Of a DNA stretch of 39,150 nt, positions 36,108 to 39,150 are shown one piece after another (the stretch's first letter is position 1; each line of letters opens with the position of its first letter). The DNA comes from Clostridia bacterium (GTDB taxonomy: Bacteria; Bacillota; Clostridia; Christensenellales; Borkfalkiaceae): NCBI GenBank assembly GCA_900769545.1, contig CAAGGZ010000049.1:1-39150 (forward strand), in the 5' to 3' direction. Under the pieces are notes generated by a model, which was not told where the DNA came from, did not search any database, and saw only the letters and a program-made list of their open reading frames with translations. The position numbers were made by a program, and so were the translations under genes.

Positions 36108-39035
36108 ATGGAACCTAAATTTGAACATTGTTATAACTATGAAGGCTTACTTATTGCGCAGCTTCGTCATTTTTTGGAGCATGATTTTAAAAATCTTTGT
36201 TATACGAGAGTTTTGACGTTGGAAACAGAATATGCGTATTCAGACGAACCCGTACCCTTTGGCGAAATCGGAAAGCTTACCTTTAAACCGATTAAAGAGG
36301 GCGACGTATGGGCAAAAAAGAACTTTGCCTGCGCATGGTTTCATTTGAAAGGAAAGCTCCCCAAGGATGTGGATAGAAGAGAATTGTATCTTGAGTATAG
36401 CAATCAGGGTGAAGGCTTGCTCGTGGATAAAAACGGGCATTCGGTAAAAGGCTTTACGTCGGGTTCGCCTGTGTTTGGTATTTTTGATTATACCGTTGAA
36501 AAACGTTTCTATCCTGTGGTAGAATTCATTGATGAAGAGGGAAATATCGAGGCGTATATCGATGGCGCGGCAAATGGTATTTTGGGCGACTTTAACGAAG
36601 ACGTTAAATTGGCGTATTCGGCTGTTTCTCGCAGAAATCCTGAATTGGAAGATATTTTCTGGGATTTTGACGTGCTGTTCAGCTATATGAATACCCTTCC
36701 TTTTGGAAATGAAAGAAAACCCAAGTTTATTTACGGACTTCGTTCGATTATGAATTTGGTTGTGTATAACGACCCCGATATGTATAAAAAAGCAAAGGCA
36801 ATTTCTAAGGAATTGTTCTCACTTTCCGGTGAAGATAACACGCAGGTTACCGCAGTAGGGCATGCGCATCTTGACCTTGCATGGCTTTGGCCTGTTAGAG
36901 AGACCAAGCGTAAAGCATTGCGTACTTTTGCAACGACGATTGATTTGTTGAAGAAATATCCTACATATCATTTTGTTGTTTCGCAACCGCAGCAGCTTGC
37001 TTGGGTTAAGGAACTCGACCCTCAGTTGTATGAAGAACTTAAGCATTTTGTCAAAGAGGGCAGATTGGAGCCCGTTGGCGGTGGTTGGGTAGAAAACGAC
37101 ACCAACTTGCCTTGCGAAGAATCCCTTGTTCGTCAGGAGCTTTACGGTCAGATGTTCTGGAAAGAAGAATTTGGAGAATACGTGAACCTTCGTTGGCTTC
37201 CCGATACGTTCGGGTATAGCGCTTGCTTGCCGCAGGTGTTGAAGCTCACCCGTCAGGATTATTTCATGACGATTAAGCTTTCTTGGTCGAATAGAACGTT
37301 GTTCCCTTATCACACCTTTACGTGGGAAGGGATTGACGGCAGTGAAGTGGTCGTACATATGCCGCCTGAAGGCACGTACAACTCCCGTTCCAATGCGGAA
37401 GCCTTGGTGCGCGGCAGAATGACTTTGCGTGAAGCGGATTATAAAGATAGCTTCTTAATGGTTTACGGCGTCGGCGACGGTGGCGGCGGCCCTAACGAAA
37501 CGATGATAGAGCATTGTTTGCGTGAAGAAAATATTCCCTATCTTCCTAAAGTGAAGATGGATAGAGCGCATAAATTCTTTGACGGTTTGGAAGGAAAAGA
37601 GCTTCCTCATTACGCAGGCGAAATGTACCTTGAAAAGCATCGCGGTACGTATACGTCGCAATCCAACTGCAAGAATTTCAACCGTGAATTTGAAGGGAAG
37701 ATGCTCTCGTTTGAAACGTTGCTGTCCTGTCTTGGAGAAGCAGGTGACAAGGAAAAGATTGACGCAGTTTGGAAAGAGGCGTTGTTGTATCAATTCCACG
37801 ATATTATTCCCGGCTCGTCCATTGTTCGTGTATACGATGAAACGGAAGAGGCGTACGCTCGTCTTATGAATGAACTTGAAAGTATGGCGAACGAATACGG
37901 CGCGTCCTTTGTTCCTGCAAAGGATAAGTGCCTTATGAACATGGAAAGTGAAAACATTTCCAAGCTTGTAAAAGATAACGACGATTATTTGTATTTCAAA
38001 GGCAATGACGCGTTGATTGCGCCCGTTGTTTATCAAAAAGCAACCGAATCGGAAGCAATCAAGACGTTGGAAACGGAGCTTTATACCATTACGTTTGATA
38101 AGGACGGCTCGTTTAGCTCGATTGTTTTAAAAGAGAACGGAAAAGTTGCAGTTACGGAAGCGAATAAACTCCGCGTGTTTATTGACCGTGGCGACGCTTG
38201 GGACTTCGAGGATGATTACCGCGACCAGCCGGAGCAGTATGTGACGCTTGTAGCGACCAAAGTACGTGATTTTGGCGAGCTTATTGAAGTAAAACAGAAT
38301 TACGAATATAAGAGCTCTAAATTATTGCAGACGATTTTGGTGCATAAGAGCTTGCCTTTGATTGAAATTACACATGACATCGATTGGAAAGATACTGGAT
38401 ATATGCTCCGCGCAGAATTTTTACCTGCGGTATGGCCTGACGTGGTTCATAGCGATATTCAGTTTGGTTATCTTGATCGTTCTACGACGGACAATACCGA
38501 ACACGAAGAGGCGCAGTTTGAAATGTGCTGTCAGAAATGGTTTGACTTGTCGAGTGACGAGCAGGGCTTTGCGTTGCTCAACAATGCAAAAGACGGATTT
38601 ATGTCCAAGAAGGGCATTGTATCGTTGAACTTGCTCCGTTCGACCAACTATCCTTGTGTAAATTCCGAACAGCAACGTCACGTGCGTTATTCGTATGCGT
38701 TGTATCCCCACGTTGGCGGCTTCGACCCCGTACGTATTGATACCCTTGCAAAGGGCTTCAACATGCGCTATTTGTACGGTGATAAAGCGTTGGCGATGCC
38801 TACGGTGGATAGCGAACAGGTGCGTATTTCGGCGTTTAAGCCTGCGTATGACGGCGACGGTTTTGTGCTGCGTATGTTTGAATGCGCAGGGAAGTCTGCG
38901 AAAGTACAGCTTTCTTTGCCGGAGGGTTATAAGCTGGCTGGCGAGCTCAATCTCTTGGAAGAAAAGATTGGCGAAGCTGGAACGGAATTGGAATTCAAGC
39001 CTTTCCAAATCAAAACGTTTAAAATTTTGAAATAA
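36108..39035 (+). CDS. Glycoside hydrolase family 38 alpha-mannosidase, second of a tandem pair
   Basis: 975 residues. An N-terminal beta-sandwich domain of ~240 residues precedes the catalytic domain, the layout of the larger GH38 type (Ams1-like/class II cytosolic). Catalytic landmarks: VGHAHLDLAWLW with zinc ligands His254 and Asp256, LPDTFGYSACLPQ with the nucleophile Asp366, FHDIIPGSS with the third zinc His, and a long C-terminal beta-domain region. No signal peptide. AGAGGTG about eight bases before the ATG. It is clearly a different subfamily from its neighbour, not a recent duplicate. Together they probably degrade imported mannose-containing glycans. Confidence 0.93.
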   Translation: MEPKFEHCYNYEGLLIAQLRHFLEHDFKNLCYTRVLTLETEYAYSDEPVPFGEIGKLTFKPIKEGDVWAKKNFACAWFHLKGKLPKDVDRRELYLEYSNQGEGLLVDKNGHSVKGFTSGSPVFGIFDYTVEKRFYPVVEFIDEEGNIEAYIDGAANGILGDFNEDVKLAYSAVSRRNPELEDIFWDFDVLFSYMNTLPFGNERKPKFIYGLRSIMNLVVYNDPDMYKKAKAISKELFSLSGEDNTQVTAVGHAHLDLAWLWPVRETKRKALRTFATTIDLLKKYPTYHFVVSQPQQLAWVKELDPQLYEELKHFVKEGRLEPVGGGWVENDTNLPCEESLVRQELYGQMFWKEEFGEYVNLRWLPDTFGYSACLPQVLKLTRQDYFMTIKLSWSNRTLFPYHTFTWEGIDGSEVVVHMPPEGTYNSRSNAEALVRGRMTLREADYKDSFLMVYGVGDGGGGPNETMIEHCLREENIPYLPKVKMDRAHKFFDGLEGKELPHYAGEMYLEKHRGTYTSQSNCKNFNREFEGKMLSFETLLSCLGEAGDKEKIDAVWKEALLYQFHDIIPGSSIVRVYDETEEAYARLMNELESMANEYGASFVPAKDKCLMNMESENISKLVKDNDDYLYFKGNDALIAPVVYQKATESEAIKTLETELYTITFDKDGSFSSIVLKENGKVAVTEANKLRVFIDRGDAWDFEDDYRDQPEQYVTLVATKVRDFGELIEVKQNYEYKSSKLLQTILVHKSLPLIEITHDIDWKDTGYMLRAEFLPAVWPDVVHSDIQFGYLDRSTTDNTEHEEAQFEMCCQKWFDLSSDEQGFALLNNAKDGFMSKKGIVSLNLLRSTNYPCVNSEQQRHVRYSYALYPHVGGFDPVRIDTLAKGFNMRYLYGDKALAMPTVDSEQVRISAFKPAYDGDGFVLRMFECAGKSAKVQLSLPEGYKLAGELNLLEEKIGEAGTELEFKPFQIKTFKILK

Positions 39036-39058
39036 TAGATAAAGGCAGATCGCTAAGG

Positions 39059-39150
39059 TGAAGTGAACCCCAAAGTTTAGACAAAAAATATTAAATTTGT
39101 GAATGAGTTCTGTATTGTACAGGGCTCATTCCGTTTAGTTTGAGAGAAAT
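39059..39150 (-). mobile_element. End of an IS3-family insertion sequence (cut by window edge)
   Basis: Starts with the terminal inverted repeat TGAAGTGAACCCCAAAG at 39059, of the type seen in IS3-family (IS150 group) elements, 23 bases after the mannosidase stop codon. It continues with the end of a transposase gene. The left end and the other repeat are outside the window, so completeness and target duplication cannot be judged. Confidence 0.8.
39091..39150 (-). CDS. IS3-family transposase (OrfB), C-terminal end only
   Basis: The last 19 residues and stop read on the minus strand as ISLKLNGMSPVQYRTHSQI, the usual C-terminus of IS150/IS3 OrfB (KLxGMSPVQYR). The DDE catalytic core lies beyond the window. 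The same stretch forms a 12-pair hairpin (39102-39113 with 39119-39130), as in many related elements. Confidence 0.85.
   Translation of the reverse strand: MSLKLNGMSPVQYRTHSQI

Noticed and set aside
39102..39130. Strong hairpin at the right edge taken first for a terminator of the mannosidase operon
   Set aside because: It lies in the C-terminal codons of the IS3 transposase and belongs to that element, though it could still affect read-through.
1..39150. CRISPR arrays, tRNA genes, prophage or toxin-antitoxin systems
   Set aside because: No regularly spaced direct repeats, no cloverleaf sequences and no phage structural or toxin genes were seen on either strand.

Overview
The window looks like a chromosomal segment of a low-to-medium GC Gram-positive bacterium of the class Clostridia, probably an uncultured gut lineage. 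This is an inference from what is visible: strong AGGAGG-type ribosome binding sites, several consensus sigma-A promoters with 17-base spacers, cobalamin and tetrahydrofolate riboswitches feeding ECF transporter S components, the Lgt/LspA lipoprotein pathway, and lipoproteins with Ser/Glu-rich stalks. No genus can be fixed from the sequence alone. No tRNA, rRNA, CRISPR array or prophage was seen.

Layout. 1-2.2 kb: the end of a PucR/CdaR-type regulator and an S41 (CtpA-like) protease. 2.36-4.37 kb: transketolase on the minus strand. 4.5-5.9 kb: a cobalamin riboswitch, a small lipoprotein and an ECF S component, a probable vitamin B12 uptake unit. 6.0-8.5 kb: a bacterial PH-domain membrane protein, a UDPGP-type sugar nucleotidyltransferase and a small helical protein. 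8.55-9.63 kb, minus strand: a DUF421 (YetF-like) and DUF4363 pair. 9.7-10.5 kb: a THF riboswitch and a folT-like S component. 10.7-17.5 kb: a tightly packed operon with 1-8 base overlaps or very short gaps: lgt, pncB, lspA, an RluA-family pseudouridine synthase, a PDZ/radical-SAM DUF512 protein and der. 17.6-21.2 kb: plsY, trkA and trkH.

21.3-39 kb is the accessory half, rich in secreted proteins and carbohydrate enzymes: a metallophosphoesterase lipoprotein, a GH28-like pectinase without a signal peptide, an acetyl-xylan-esterase-like hydrolase, a DegV protein, an unrecognised lipoprotein, a secreted tyrosine phosphatase translationally coupled to an Ig-domain surface protein, a ZIP metal transporter, a von Willebrand A lipoprotein, and two tandem GH38 alpha-mannosidases behind one consensus promoter and a 22-base palindrome. 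The right edge runs into the end of an IS3-family element whose transposase C-terminus reads on the minus strand.

The most unusual non-coding signal is a dispersed 16-base sequence, CCCATGTACGMGWTGA, in six copies. All lie in intergenic or gene-edge positions between 2.1 and 21.2 kb. One forms part of a bidirectional terminator hairpin and one sits inside the THF riboswitch leader. I do not recognise it as a described element.
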